Source: Crossaster papposus
Taxonomy: Eukaryota; Echinodermata; Asteroidea; Velatida; Solasteridae
Reading direction: 5' to 3'
Length of the DNA stretch: 64,000 nucleotides
NCBI GenBank assembly: GCA_037893245.1
Contig: JBAIAA010000661.1
Span: 673,001 to 737,000 of the forward strand
Shown: positions 38,401 to 43,082 of the stretch, piece by piece
How the letters are laid out: each line of letters opens with the position of its first letter
Numbering within the stretch: the stretch's first letter is position 1
Program-made: the position numbers and the translations under genes
The notes under the pieces: model-generated
What the model saw: the letters and a program-made list of their open reading frames with translations, nothing else
Databases searched by the model: none
What the model was told of the DNA's origin: nothing

Positions 38401-41400
38401 ACGACGGCATGCCTCATAGACAAGGAGCTTGAGACGGCGGCCGAAGCCAGCAGCCGTCTCCTGGTCCTCTTGGTGGCTATTATAAGCCTTCTGGAGAAGA
38501 GTCGGGCCATCCTGCACAGTGCCATAACTCCCCTCCAGTTCGAGGACAATTGCGCCAATCGATGCATGGGGGCCAAGCGTTTGGATAAGCCGACTGGGCT
38601 CTCCACGAATCGATTGGCGGACATATGGGGCCAGGATTCGCTCGGTGTATGTGCCGTCGCGGAGCAAGGAATCAACTTCGAATTTCCAGGAGTCAAAGTC
38701 AACGCCCTGCCCTTTGGACGACACCTCTCCAAGGAAAGGAGATATCCTTGGGGGCTGGACATAACCAGTTGGGAGGTGTGTCACAGCTGGGGGCTGAGGA
38801 TAAGGAGCAGGAAAAGTATGTGTGGCGGCAAGCGGTGAAAATTCCAGAGATGGAGGCTGAGGATTAAAATGAGGATGTCCGTGTAGCTGCTGCGCTGGCT
38901 GTGGCAGAGGCTGCGGCTGCGGTGCCTGCTGCTGCGCTGCAAAAATCGCTGGCGGGCTAGGAGAGATTGCTGGGTGAAGAGTTGGGGGTTGGGAGAAAGG
39001 AATGGAAGAATATGAAGGGGTAGTCGGGTGGGGTATAGGATATGGGCGGGGTAGGCTCTGGGCGGATGTGCGGAGCGGAGTTGGAGGATGAATAATAGGA
39101 ATGGGAGAAGTTGTTCGAAGAACATCGTCAGGGGAGGGGATTAGGGAAGCCATAGGCATAGGGTCGGTTCCAGGGGGTAGTGGCTGGCGGTAAGGTTGCA
39201 ATAAGCGAGGGTGGCCATTGAGGAGTGGCTGTCCAGTTAGTAACTGGATAGCGTGAGCTGCCTGTGCCGGAGAGTGGTAATGGCAGTACACATATGTGCC
39301 ATAATCACCCCCGGAACGGGACAGCTCACTGATGCTGCGGATTGCACCCGCCCTGTTTAGAAAATGCCGTACCTGCTCTAGGGAGGCGTGTGGCGGAATG
39401 TTAGCCACTAAGACAGAGGACATCATTATGAAAAAATTAGGTTAAGTACATGTACAAGAAATGATCTGCAAACAATCATGTGCAACAAATGTACACATGA
39501 AAACAAGAAATACAAATTAAAAATGGCAAGAGCAATAAACAAAAGTAAAATCAATAAGTCCGGCAATGTCGAGAAATAATGTGGGCCCCTTCAGTAGCCG
39601 TCGAAAGGTGTTTTGTTTTGACACACAATCAAAATGGAAAAAGAAATACAGCGTATCCCCACATTGGGCGCCAATTATGTAACAGGTTTGAGTGCGGCTA
39701 GCGCACGCTGTGCTGATACATAATGAATTTTTACAAGGGACACGCTGAATGGTCTTGTAAAAAAGGAAGAAAGTATGTTTATTCTTTTCCCGACTACGAA
39801 AAAAGGGAGAGGCGATTTACAACGCTGTATGTAAACATTAGGTGAGCATATTATGCATTAAATATCTCAACTAAAAGCAAAATTAAAAACCCGGCGGGTC
39901 TCGACAAATATAAAAGAAGAAAGCAATTATACGACACAAGTTAATTTAATACAATGTAGATATATATATAAAAGAAATGAATGAATGGCCTATCTGGGTG
40001 GGTGTAGACGATGGCGCACTTGGAGAAGATGAAGACTGGAAGACTGAAGACTGGAACTTGGGAAGATAAACCAAGAAAGTTCTTCCGGTAGAGTTGAAGC
40101 AGTTAGGGGGGCGTTGAAGTTGATGATGAGGGCTTGAAGGGGTACGGAAACAGTTCCTTGTCCTTGATCAGGGGACAGGATTATTGTTTCCGTAACAACC
40201 AGAAGGTGGAGTAATGAAGGAGACGATTCGACGATTTGCTGTCCTGCTGGCTATCTCCTGCCTTGGGATCAGCCCACAGGAAACTTGACGTTTTGTTGTC
40301 CCGCTGGCTCTTTTTGACTCGGCCTAGAGCAGGACAGGGAATGAACATATAATTAAGTATGTTGATGAGCTGGGCTGGCGCAATCCAACGCAGATATCCG
40401 ACAGGGGCAAAGCGCATAAACTGAAGAAACTTGGGAGGTTAATTCTAACAACTTTCCTCTGTCGGAGTCCAGTGGCCAAGTGCCCAAACACTTTCTTGGG
40501 TATGGTCACCGACCTCTGGACAGCCCTTCCTCAACGCGCCGTGATTGATTGCATAGCCTGCTACCAATCACCCACTCATCACACACCACCAGCCAACCAC
40601 CCACCCCTAGACTCGCCCTAGTCCGAGCTGGACTAGGTAAACTAGGAGTTTAAAAAAAAGGGGGGCCTGCAATTTCATCCCATTACATATGCATTTCAGG
40701 ACAGGCCTAATAGCTTTTTGGTGCCACCGCAGTTACGACATGTCTTAGCGTTGTCCTAAATTTATTATCGTACGACAAGCATGTAGGACATGTTTGGTGC
40801 AACCGGCCCCTGGTCTCGGAAATTGACGGTCGCTTTGAATGGTTGTGTCATGTCAGATTCGAGGCCAATCCGCTTCGGTGAACGCTATCATTAAAACTAG
40901 ACAGGTGTACATTATTATTAATTTCAAGCTATAGCTGTCCATTTACAAACGACCTCTTCTTCCAGGCATCAGCTTCAATTACGTAAACAAGACGGCATTA
41001 TCAAAAGAAGAAAAAAATGTAATGCGAAATTAGTGCAGACCGTTAAAGGGATGAATGTTCAAAAAGTTTGTTGTTTCTTCCGCTCGCATTTTTAAGCTAC
41101 GGTCGTTTTTAGGAACGACATAATCGTTGCTATCAATCAATGTGGTTTTGGATTTGAAACCTCACGTGGGGAATACAAGTTGTAGGCTTAGAAACAATGA
41201 AACAATGTGAATAAATACTTATTTTGTTTCTTGTTATCTTCTTATGTCGCCAAGGTGCGCTTCATTTTGTGTTCATTATACAGATACGTGCATTATAACA
41301 AATATCAGGTTTTCATTGTCATCCATCATAACCATCAATGACCATCTCTGCCAGGTTTCGTGACATTATACCAGGTTCTATTATTCAAATAAAAACAGTT

Positions 41401-42280
41401 CCCACAATTCAACAAATTGTGGTAATTCAGCGGCCTTTCTTCTGGTTAAACTGTGGGGGTGTATCCACCCACCCCAGGATTGACTTCCCCTGTGACAATT
41501 TGTTCGTGTATCCAAACCTAAGGCTCAAAGTCAATGGTTCATAACACTCATTTGTTTACACATCATTTACACACAGTAGAAGAAAATGCCAGCGTAATGT
41601 GTTGAAATGTCCCACATTCCATTGAAACAAACCACGCGGATAAGTACCTAAATAACAAGTTGTCGTGATCTTGGTATATCCTCAAGCTAAACCGAAAATA
41701 ACATTGTTTCAGTTTACATTAACAGTGAAATAAGCCTGTTTCACGTTCCAGTTCATATACTGTACATGGAGATCAATGTTCCAGTTGCGCATGCTCAGTA
41801 GAGCGTCCTCTGTAGTCGGAGTAGAACAACATATCCGGATGTTAGCATAATAAACACGCTATCATCCGGGTAGGTTTGTTCCCTCTGCTGCGCTAAATTC
41901 AAGATGGCCGGGGGATGGGAAACTCCTTTAAACTGTTATATGTTTTCAACCAGATATCCTGCGTCATGGGTTTCACCTGGCTCTTCGGTTGCCTTGGCAA
42001 CTTCGTTGACAGCCAGGTCATTTGGTACATCTTCGTCATTCTGAACTCGCTGCAGGGGGTCTTCATCTTCGCGTCTTTTGGATGCAACGCCCGCGTCCGG
42101 GATCTTTGGAGAGACAAGCTGGGCACCAAGGCAAAAGAGAAGAACAAGAAAGCTCCGAGTAGCTCCACCGTCTCAAGCAGTGCGAAGAATCGTACCTCTG
42201 CTGCCGAAAGTCGCGCTCAAATTATGGCGTCAGAAGTCGCCATTGGAATGCAGGAAGTACACATATCAACTCATGATTAA
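2397..42280 (+). CDS. SRCR x3 / somatomedin-B / seven-transmembrane secretin-type (Methuselah-like) receptor, complete six-exon gene
   Basis: Exons are 2397-2472, 6734-7072, 17038-17364, 18043-18408, 18830-20916 and 41954-42280. Joined lengths total 3,522 bases, so 1,173 residues plus stop with no frame break. Order: signal peptide (1-25), three SRCR-type domains (about 26-138, 139-247, 248-369), somatomedin-B (about 378-420), a long cysteine-rich, N-glycosylated ectodomain, TM1-TM7 (about 857-1120), and a Ser/Thr/Lys-rich cytoplasmic tail. Exons 1-4 all end in phase 1, the usual phase of shuffled extracellular modules; the last junction is phase 0. No GPS/GAIN cleavage motif is visible before TM1, which fits Methuselah-like receptors better than classical adhesion GPCRs. 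It should sit in the plasma membrane and signal through G proteins. SRCR domains bind polyanionic or microbial ligands in other proteins, so a recognition role is possible, but no ligand can be read from sequence. Extra or alternative SRCR exons cannot be excluded. Confidence 0.88.
3094..3472. mobile_element. MITE, AGGTAGG/TTAA family, full length
   Basis: Inverted ends AGGTAGGATACACCA face each other across 379 bases and both are flanked by TTAA (3090-3093, 3473-3476). TTAA flanks are typical of piggyBac-type targets. There is no coding capacity. Relatives lie at 1868-2064, 44585-45300 and 59601-60471. Confidence 0.85.
4957..5036. repeat. 27-bp tandem repeat, three copies
   Basis: AAATTCTGACTCCATCTGAC plus ATTAGC occurs three times in a row. 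It lies inside a wider field (about 4730-5440) of irregular copies of a ~130-base unit containing GACCATTAGGTGACCA. Confidence 0.85.
5528..6224. mobile_element. TA-flanked inverted-repeat element (CAGGGTGTCCC ends)
   Basis: TA|CAGGGTGTCCCAGGAAAA at the left mirrors ...TATGGGACACCCTG|TA at the right, and an inner AATTCTGACAATA is also mirrored. The TA flanks and end sequence fit a Tc1/mariner-type non-autonomous element of about 0.7 kb. Its interior recurs at 17560-17880. Confidence 0.85.
6485..6650. repeat. Dispersed repeat, inverted partner at 58260-58455
   Basis: Phrases around ACACGTCACGAGC, TCTGTCAG, TACCATCGG and GTTAAAAT recur in reverse order and complement at 58260-58455. It ends less than 100 bases before receptor exon 2. 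Confidence 0.6.
6734..7072 (+). CDS. Receptor exon 2: SRCR domain 1
   Basis: Bounded by TATCACAG| and ACAG|GTAAAT, phase 1 at both ends. It opens with the family hallmark pattern (LRLADGR...GRVEV) followed by [15 protein letters not shown], and cysteines in LC, EC, VC and LTC contexts. The six cysteines are consistent with a group A-type SRCR. The usual WGTVCDD is changed to WGTYCSN and the GxxxWLDxVxC stretch is divergent, so this is a rapidly evolving copy rather than a canonical one. Confidence 0.88.
7073..8296 (+). other. Receptor intron 2, left part
   Basis: AT-rich intron sequence without exon-like frames. A short phrase, TTTTCAGTGGCCCG, occurs three times at about 7989-8050. Confidence 0.5.
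8297..9465. mobile_element. Two interlocked foldback elements (ATGGCCCTGTCAC ends)
   Basis: Four copies of the terminus ATGGCCCTGTCAC...CCAGA are present: two left-facing starts (A 8297, C 8636) and two mirrored ends (B to 9163, D to 9465). By extended similarity A (about 8297-8605) mirrors B (8875-9163), and C (8636-8830) mirrors D (9270-9465). The order is therefore A-C-B-D, which is interlocked rather than nested. The arms are built from variants of ACGCTGGC and ACGCGTGAGTA. There is no coding capacity. Confidence 0.8.
9466..10045. other. Spacer between foldback elements
   Basis: No gene. It ends in a run of overlapping ATGTACATGTAC palindromes (about 9955-9990 and 10019-10043), a simple repeat seen at several other places in the window. 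Confidence 0.5.
10046..10742. mobile_element. Foldback element with CCCGGG-rich arms
   Basis: AAGCCCCTTTCACACT at the left is mirrored by AGTGTGAAAAGGGCTT at the right. Both arms contain repeated TTCCCCGGGAAA and GTGTGAAC phrases. About 0.7 kb, with no transposase. Confidence 0.8.
10860..14674. mobile_element. TA-flanked 3.8 kb foldback element with ~165-bp subrepeats
   Basis: The ends GTCAGGTGGCTTAGC (10860) and GCTAAGCCACCTGAC (to 14674) are perfect mirrors, each beside TA. Next to each end is a mirrored segment holding CCGGCCGGACAAAAGTACC and GATCGGTTCC. The arms then continue as tandem copies of a ~165-base unit containing CCAAGATGGCGGCC and AATGAGGTGTCAATTCAGG: about 2.5 in the left arm and 4 in the right. 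The centre is occupied by a decayed Gypsy pol (11870-13914). Confidence 0.85.
11870..13914 (+). pseudogene. Degenerate Ty3/Gypsy pol inside the foldback element
   Basis: In changing frames this shows a pre-RT segment (EFQDVFSS), RT with [10 protein letters not shown] and [12 protein letters not shown], the RMPFGL-like [13 protein letters not shown] (12297-12581) with active-site YLDD, and GLKLKPGKC. It continues into RNase H ([16 protein letters not shown], 12832-13071), a zinc-binding integrase start (GHLGVNKT...YYWLGM, 13448-13765) and a fragment of the catalytic core. Several stops and shifts break it, including in SGY*QVD. No LTRs or Gag were recognised, so it is an internal fragment. It is a different lineage copy from the Gypsy at 29947-40687. 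Confidence 0.88.
14677..16363. mobile_element. Foldback element with short internal subrepeats
   Basis: GAAGCAGAATCAGTGTCAAA at the left mirrors TTTGACACTGATTCTGCTTC at the right. Each arm then carries many variants of CGGATGCTTTTTGTAAACT and AATTCGGATGAATTCGT, about 430 bases in the left arm and 280 in the right. Inner mirrored blocks follow (GGTGGCCCTGAAAGGACATT and GCGCGAATTTGAACGATGA). It abuts the preceding element almost directly. The central 0.7 kb has AAACGTCGT-GGTTCAACTT repeats (about 15460-15580) and no convincing gene. Confidence 0.85.
16390..16725. repeat. Dispersed repeat with CCCTAA tract, copy at 57760-58110
   Basis: About 340 bases are closely repeated in the same orientation at 57760-58110. 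Shared parts include TGGCTTTGTTCTCGTGTAC, a degenerate CCCTAACCC tract, and GTGTTCACGTCTCCAGAGGG-like ends. No coding capacity. Confidence 0.8.
17038..17364 (+). CDS. Receptor exon 3: SRCR domain 2
   Basis: Acceptor GAACACAG|, donor ACAG|GTGCGA, phase 1-1. The start NLRLVGG and GRVELHV is clear SRCR, followed by ACQYLGYP. The WGTVC cysteine is absent: that stretch reads EWVLLSF. More cysteines lie in LC, HC, EC, FC and VC contexts. The loss of the first core cysteine and addition of others suggest altered disulphide bonding. An 8 kb foldback-rich stretch lies between this exon and exon 2. Confidence 0.85.
17365..18042 (+). other. Receptor intron 3 with partial transposon copy
   Basis: Bases 17560-17880 repeat the interior of the TA element at 5528-6224 (GAGGGAAATCTAACCGGTTG, ACTGACCTATGCACCAACAC). 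The remainder is AT-rich intron. Confidence 0.7.
18043..18408 (+). CDS. Receptor exon 4: SRCR-like domain 3, reduced cysteine set
   Basis: Acceptor CCAAAG|, donor ACAG|GTATAC, phase 1-1. The core reads EYRLLG...GIIEARY, SSWATVC and [10 protein letters not shown], and ends in LLYVEC, so the fold is recognisable. Only four cysteines remain; the middle pair that normally sits around the NExxLxxC/C.H region is missing. The exon is also slightly long, with an N-terminal linker of about 12 residues. It lies only 421 bases before the next exon. Confidence 0.8.
18409..18829 (+). other. Receptor intron 4
   Basis: A 421-base AT-rich intron with a pyrimidine tract (TTTTTTTCTTTTC) before the acceptor. 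Nothing else is seen. Confidence 0.7.
18830..20916 (+). CDS. Receptor exon 5: somatomedin-B, cysteine-rich ectodomain and TM1-TM5
   Basis: Acceptor GATTAAG| in phase 1; donor TTCAAG|GTGGGT in phase 0. The first 45 residues hold a somatomedin-B pattern (CLGRCG, LCGCD, CC-x-DY, RC) with the eight standard cysteines plus two extra. The ectodomain contains two similar motifs, HCAECNG and HCAYCNG, and several N-x-S/T sites. From about 20290 come five hydrophobic helices: TM1 ([11 protein letters not shown]...), TM2 after RNVPG, TM3 opening with the conserved Cys (CISMAV) and closing in DLMRTF, TM4, an extracellular loop with the partner Cys (DSCWV), and TM5. RELCIYFK at the end is the usual lead into TM6. 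No GPS motif is seen. Confidence 0.92.
20917..21570 (+). other. Receptor intron 5, left part, with C20 run
   Basis: No gene-like frame. A run of 20 cytosines lies at 21353-21372. Confidence 0.6.
21571..22261. mobile_element. GC-rich foldback element (TAAAGCTATGGTCACA ends)
   Basis: TAAAGCTATGGTCACA at the left mirrors TGTGACCATAGCTTTA at the right, with TA at both outer edges. The 0.69 kb body is rich in variants of GCGGCGACCG and CGACCGACCGG. No protein is encoded. Confidence 0.8.
22262..24080. other. Intron 5 spacer, no gene
   Basis: No recognisable coding sequence. A 12-bp stem (CGACCGAGGGGC and its mirror) encloses about 30 bases at 22340-22396. Confidence 0.5.
24423..25177 (-). pseudogene. 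Gypsy integrase segments in two frames
   Basis: The catalytic core is spread over 24803-25177 (with further frame changes) and 24423-24809. The latter contains [17 protein letters not shown], which includes the catalytic Glu, and the downstream [26 protein letters not shown] helix. A YTGPIRVL text at 24134-24420 resembles the GPY/F tail. Confidence 0.82.
25429..25881 (-). pseudogene. Gypsy RNase H segment
   Basis: [39 protein letters not shown] and CVFTDHKPL are RNase H text, and VADKLSCPE replaces the usual VADALSR. It is in a different frame from the RT part, so a shift or deletion separates them. The RT thumb and tether are missing between the two. Confidence 0.85.
25766..26317 (-). pseudogene. 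Gypsy reverse transcriptase, N-terminal and palm part
   Basis: The RT blocks are in order: [57 protein letters not shown] and [15 protein letters not shown]. The catalytic box reads YTDD instead of the group's usual Y-I/L-DD. The frame stops shortly after. Confidence 0.88.
26577..26963 (-). pseudogene. Gypsy protease segment
   Basis: [14 protein letters not shown] carries the DTG active-site triad of retroviral-type aspartic proteases. The frame overlaps the Gag remnant in a different frame and stops soon after the domain. Confidence 0.8.
26737..27267 (-). pseudogene. Gag remnant with CHCC motif
   Basis: The frame holds [14 protein letters not shown] and [12 protein letters not shown], the capsid C-terminal part of this Gypsy group, then a Ser/Arg-rich linker. 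A CWYH...KCVPPC motif (C-x2-H-x9-C-x3-C) stands in place of the usual CCHC knuckle. The same frame continues upstream to about 27340 ([13 protein letters not shown]) and then ends without a start region. Confidence 0.8.
27346..28335. other. Intron 5 spacer, no gene
   Basis: AT-rich sequence between the Gypsy truncation point and the Harbinger remnant. No domains are seen on either strand. Confidence 0.5.
28336..28600 (-). pseudogene. PIF/Harbinger (HARBI1-like) transposase, C-terminal remnant
   Basis: On the minus strand an open stretch reads [44 protein letters not shown] and an acidic end ([11 protein letters not shown]). The E-R-x-x-G-x-(W/L)-K-x-R-(W/F) and LHN patterns are the C-terminal signature of HARBI1-type nucleases. 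The N-terminal catalytic part is gone. The run begins right where a plus-strand fragment begins, consistent with an internal deletion. Confidence 0.78.
28610..28770 (+). pseudogene. Possible C-terminus of the partner Myb/SANT-like protein of Harbinger
   Basis: The plus frame ends with a charged heptad-like segment ([20 protein letters not shown]) and a short acidic tail before TGA. Harbinger elements often encode a second, Myb/SANT-like protein with a helical C-terminus, and this position beside the transposase remnant suits it. The identification rests mostly on context. Confidence 0.4.
28771..29277. other. Intron 5 spacer
   Basis: No gene. A mirrored phrase (GTACATGAGTTCATGTACCC followed by GGGGTACATGAAC) lies around 28955-28990. 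Confidence 0.45.
29278..29451 (+). pseudogene. 57-residue fragment resembling the N-terminal helix region of KIAA1958/Crypton-like proteins
   Basis: ATG opens a 57-codon frame, too short for most gene finders. It has a basic start ([14 protein letters not shown]) and then [18 protein letters not shown] and LLRQFC. That pattern (LI-x-x-x-D-S-x-S-T-x-K-x-T) resembles the first helices of the tyrosine-recombinase-derived KIAA1958-like family, which is numerous in marine invertebrates. It stops at TAA where a palindromic element begins. It could be a chance frame. Confidence 0.4.
29495..29641. mobile_element. Palindromic MITE, ~60-bp arms
   Basis: AACAATTGTTGCCAGCTGTG and ATGGTCCATGGCGTTTTGTA are mirrored almost perfectly on the other side of a short centre that is itself mirrored (GGCACCCTCGG / CCTCGGGTGCC). 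The whole ~147 bases can form one hairpin. Confidence 0.85.
29692..29946. repeat. ~189-bp tandem duplication, second copy split by the Gypsy insertion
   Basis: TCGGTCCCAATACAGTTATA occurs at about 29696 and 29885, and the following text is nearly the same. The second unit stops at 29946 and continues at 40688-40810, on the far side of the Gypsy element, so the duplication predates the insertion. Confidence 0.85.
29943..29946. repeat. Target-site duplication TATG, left copy (right copy 40688-40691)
   Basis: TATG immediately precedes the LTR start TGTAACAGG and immediately follows the LTR end CCCATTACA. The undisturbed first tandem unit (AAGATATGCATTT, about 29750) shows the empty-site sequence with a single TATG. 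Confidence 0.92.
29947..33624 (-). repeat. 3' LTR, interrupted by a 2.5 kb insertion
   Basis: LTR sequence is present at 29947-30750 and again at 33260-33624. The 159 bases 30592-30750 and about 33260-33419 are the same LTR segment present twice, on either side of the insertion. The end TTACA at 33624 mirrors TGTAA at the start. One base near 30663 differs between the duplicate segments. Confidence 0.9.
30751..33259. mobile_element. 2.5 kb insertion inside the 3' LTR, origin unknown
   Basis: AT-rich sequence absent from the other LTR, with no recognisable protein on either strand. A ~50-base phrase (AGGATTAGAGAATGCAGTGC) is found at about 31585 and 32850, so the insertion has internal direct repeats. 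A short tandem pair (GGTCAATCGCGGCGAGTCTGG preceded by ACATGTGTACACA) lies at 32486-32556. It may be a non-autonomous element, or sequence captured by recombination. Confidence 0.65.
33736..36267 (-). pseudogene. Gypsy Pol, C-terminal part: RT end, RNase H, integrase
   Basis: This 843-codon frame starts within the RT thumb ([20 protein letters not shown]). RNase H follows (about 108-210), with D114 in LHTDAS, E155 and D181. The integrase zinc module uses H384, H389, C419 and C422. The catalytic core has D452, D511 and E547, the D,D-35-E spacing of active integrases. A GPY/F-like region lies near 665-725, then an acidic Ser/Asp-rich tail. The frame is open throughout, but it is separated from the rest of Pol by one base, so translation could not reach it normally. 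Confidence 0.93.
36245..37918 (-). pseudogene. Gypsy Pol, N-terminal part: protease and RT
   Basis: Protease DTG is at about residues 43-45 ([11 protein letters not shown]). RT blocks follow: [59 protein letters not shown], and YLDD with the aspartates at about 503-504. The frame runs past KYLGH and then ends at a stop because one base has been lost or gained near 36255; the next frame carries on with the expected text. Pol is in the -1 frame relative to Gag and overlaps its end, with no start codon of its own needed. Confidence 0.93.
37861..39426 (-). CDS. Gypsy Gag: RRM-like N-terminus, PNMA-like capsid, CCHC zinc knuckle
   Basis: The 521-residue frame is open and starts with ATG. Residues 4-80 have the layout of an RNA-recognition motif: strand SVLVANIP (RNP2-like), helix [12 protein letters not shown], strand, YGTYVYCHY (RNP1-like), helix [10 protein letters not shown] and a final strand. 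A Pro/Ser-rich linker (about 80-235) leads to a capsid-type helical region (about 236-395) with [30 protein letters not shown] and [11 protein letters not shown]. This arrangement resembles the vertebrate PNMA proteins, which derive from Gypsy Gags. A C-x2-C-x4-H-x4-C knuckle is at about 468-481. It is presumed to form the particle and package element RNA. Confidence 0.9.
   Translation of the reverse strand: MMSSVLVANIPPHASLEQVRHFLNRAGAIRSISELSRSGGDYGTYVYCHYHSPAQAAHAIQLLTGQPLLNGHPRLLQPYRQPLPPGTDPMPMASLIPSPDDVLRTTSPIPIIHPPTPLRTSAQSLPRPYPIPHPTTPSYSSIPFSQPPTLHPAISPSPPAIFAAQQQAPQPQPLPQPAQQLHGHPHFNPQPPSLEFSPLAATHTFPAPYPQPPAVTHLPTGYVQPPRISPFLGEVSSKGQGVDFDSWKFEVDSLLRDGTYTERILAPYVRQSIRGEPSRLIQTLGPHASIGAIVLELEGSYGTVQDGPTLLQKAYNSHQEDQETAAGFGRRLKLLVYEACRRGGLPAASMDVVLRQIFWRGLREQQLKNVCRHKKDEVTTFDHLVRLVRMGEQELVAKRPTKDLPSGTPRPTTNPDFKDALSTITSCLAELKVALTATPALPPMPPPPPFHSFPMTSTTPPPPARFECYKCGQVGHIARGCRNPPKQPNSMPLNKHLPPQGVMWQAAPPTTQAASTPHQQS
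37909..37951 (-). promoter_or_regulatory. Predicted -1 ribosomal frameshift signal at gag-pol
   Basis: On the minus strand GTTAAAC (37945-37951) lies in the Gag frame as G-TTA-AAC, a slippery heptamer type known from arteriviruses. A 7-base spacer is followed by a stem of nine pairs with one bulged C (TGCCTCCAC with GTGG-C-AGGCA) around a 10-base loop, at 37909-37937. The -1 frame is open here and is the Pol frame. Signal, spacing and direction all agree. Confidence 0.75.
39656..39673 (-). promoter_or_regulatory. Primer-binding site
   Basis: Four bases inside the 5' LTR the minus strand reads TGGCGCCCAATGTGGGGA, beginning with the TGG that pairs with the CCA end of a tRNA primer. The tRNA species is not assigned. 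Confidence 0.8.
39678..40687 (-). repeat. 5' LTR (1,010 bp)
   Basis: Begins TGTAACAGG and ends CCATTACA, giving the standard TG...CA ends. It is uninterrupted and differs from the other copy at only about one visible base over the shared parts checked by eye. On the minus strand it would carry the element's promoter. Confidence 0.95.
40692..41953 (+). other. Receptor intron 5, right part
   Basis: The first ~120 bases complete the tandem unit split by the Gypsy. The rest has no gene-like frame up to the TM6 acceptor, which is preceded by TTATATGTTTTCAACCAG. Confidence 0.65.
41954..42280 (+). CDS. Receptor exon 6: TM6, TM7 and cytoplasmic tail
   Basis: Acceptor TTTCAACCAG|, phase 0. The exon begins [12 protein letters not shown], the conserved TM6 of secretin/Methuselah-type receptors, and joins YFK of exon 5 with no missing or extra residue. 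TM7 follows ([17 protein letters not shown]), then a basic [12 protein letters not shown] helix and a tail rich in Lys and Ser, ending at TAA. The matching phase and exact completion of the 7TM core across 21 kb are the main evidence that the gene is intact. Confidence 0.9.
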   Translation: MSCVMGFTWLFGCLGNFVDSQVIWYIFVILNSLQGVFIFASFGCNARVRDLWRDKLGTKAKEKNKKAPSSSTVSSSAKNRTSAAESRAQIMASEVAIGMQEVHISTHD

Positions 42281-42552
42281 TTACTATGTTAAAATATTCA
42301 TGTATAAAAGTAGAGCGCAATGTTACATAACATACTAAAGTCATCACATTTAGTGATTGGGATATTGTTGTTATATTAATATTTTCTTTTAAGAGCGACG
42401 GATTAGTGTCACCTATTCTTGAAATCGTCATTTTGGCGTCATGTTAGCGTTATAGCGTTGGGTTAGTTTTTTGTGCAGAAGTACATAAAGGTGTCGACAT
42501 ATTGTTGTTTTTAATATAATTATAACGAATTTTGTACCCTTGGTGGACACTT
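42281..42552 (+). other. Putative 3' UTR of the receptor gene
   Basis: AT-rich sequence follows the stop codon. The first clear AATAAA is at 42560-42565, within the end of a MITE, so it may or may not be the polyadenylation signal. Confidence 0.4.
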
Positions 42553-43053
42553 TAGGCCAAATAAAAAAAATATCATGTTTAGCGTCACCGCCCGCTTTCT
42601 TTTTGGGGGCCGCCTCCTTTTTTTTTTTTTTTTTTTCTTTTTGAAAAAAATCATAAATTTGACCATTTTGGCAAAAAATATATATATATATATATATTTT
42701 TTTATTTTTTTTTAAAGACAATACAATTTTAAGATCGTATTTTAGACTTTAGCATCACTGTGTACATGCTCTGGAAATATTTTTTTTCCTTATAGGAAGG
42801 CTAGGGTGTGATGTGTAGTCGTGTACGGTGCATACTTGATCGACCCACATGAATTTGAATGTTTAATCGTGGGTGAACCATGTTTTAATTTTAAATTGGA
42901 AGATAGGGTGTGACATGTTTACTGCATGACTCGAATTAAAGATGTGTCGGGCGGCCATTTTGAAGAGAAAAAAAAAAAAAAAAAAGGGCCTCCTCCTTCC
43001 TTTTTTCAAAAAAGGGCATGACGCTAAACATGTTTTTTATTTTATTTGGCCTT
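42553..43053. mobile_element. Inverted-repeat element (TAGGCCAAATAAAA ends)
   Basis: TTAGGCCAAATAAAA...CATGTTTAGCGT at the left mirrors ACGCTAAACATG...TTTTATTTGGCCTTA at the right. The interior has long T and A runs. About 0.5 kb, non-coding. Confidence 0.75.
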
Positions 43054-43082
43054 AGCGTAAATTGTATTTAATTTCAAAGTGA

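Larger units (their letters stand above)
29947..40687 (-). mobile_element. Full-length Ty3/Gypsy LTR retrotransposon, young but disabled
   Basis: The element reads on the minus strand: 5' LTR (39678-40687), primer-binding site, gag, -1 frameshift signal, pol in two pieces, then the 3' LTR (29947-33624, interrupted). It is flanked by TATG on both sides. No env frame exists between pol and the 3' LTR. Two defects are visible: a single-base frame change in RT near 36255 and a 2.5 kb insertion in the 3' LTR. The LTRs otherwise look nearly identical, which implies a recent insertion. It lies antisense in receptor intron 5. Confidence 0.95.
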
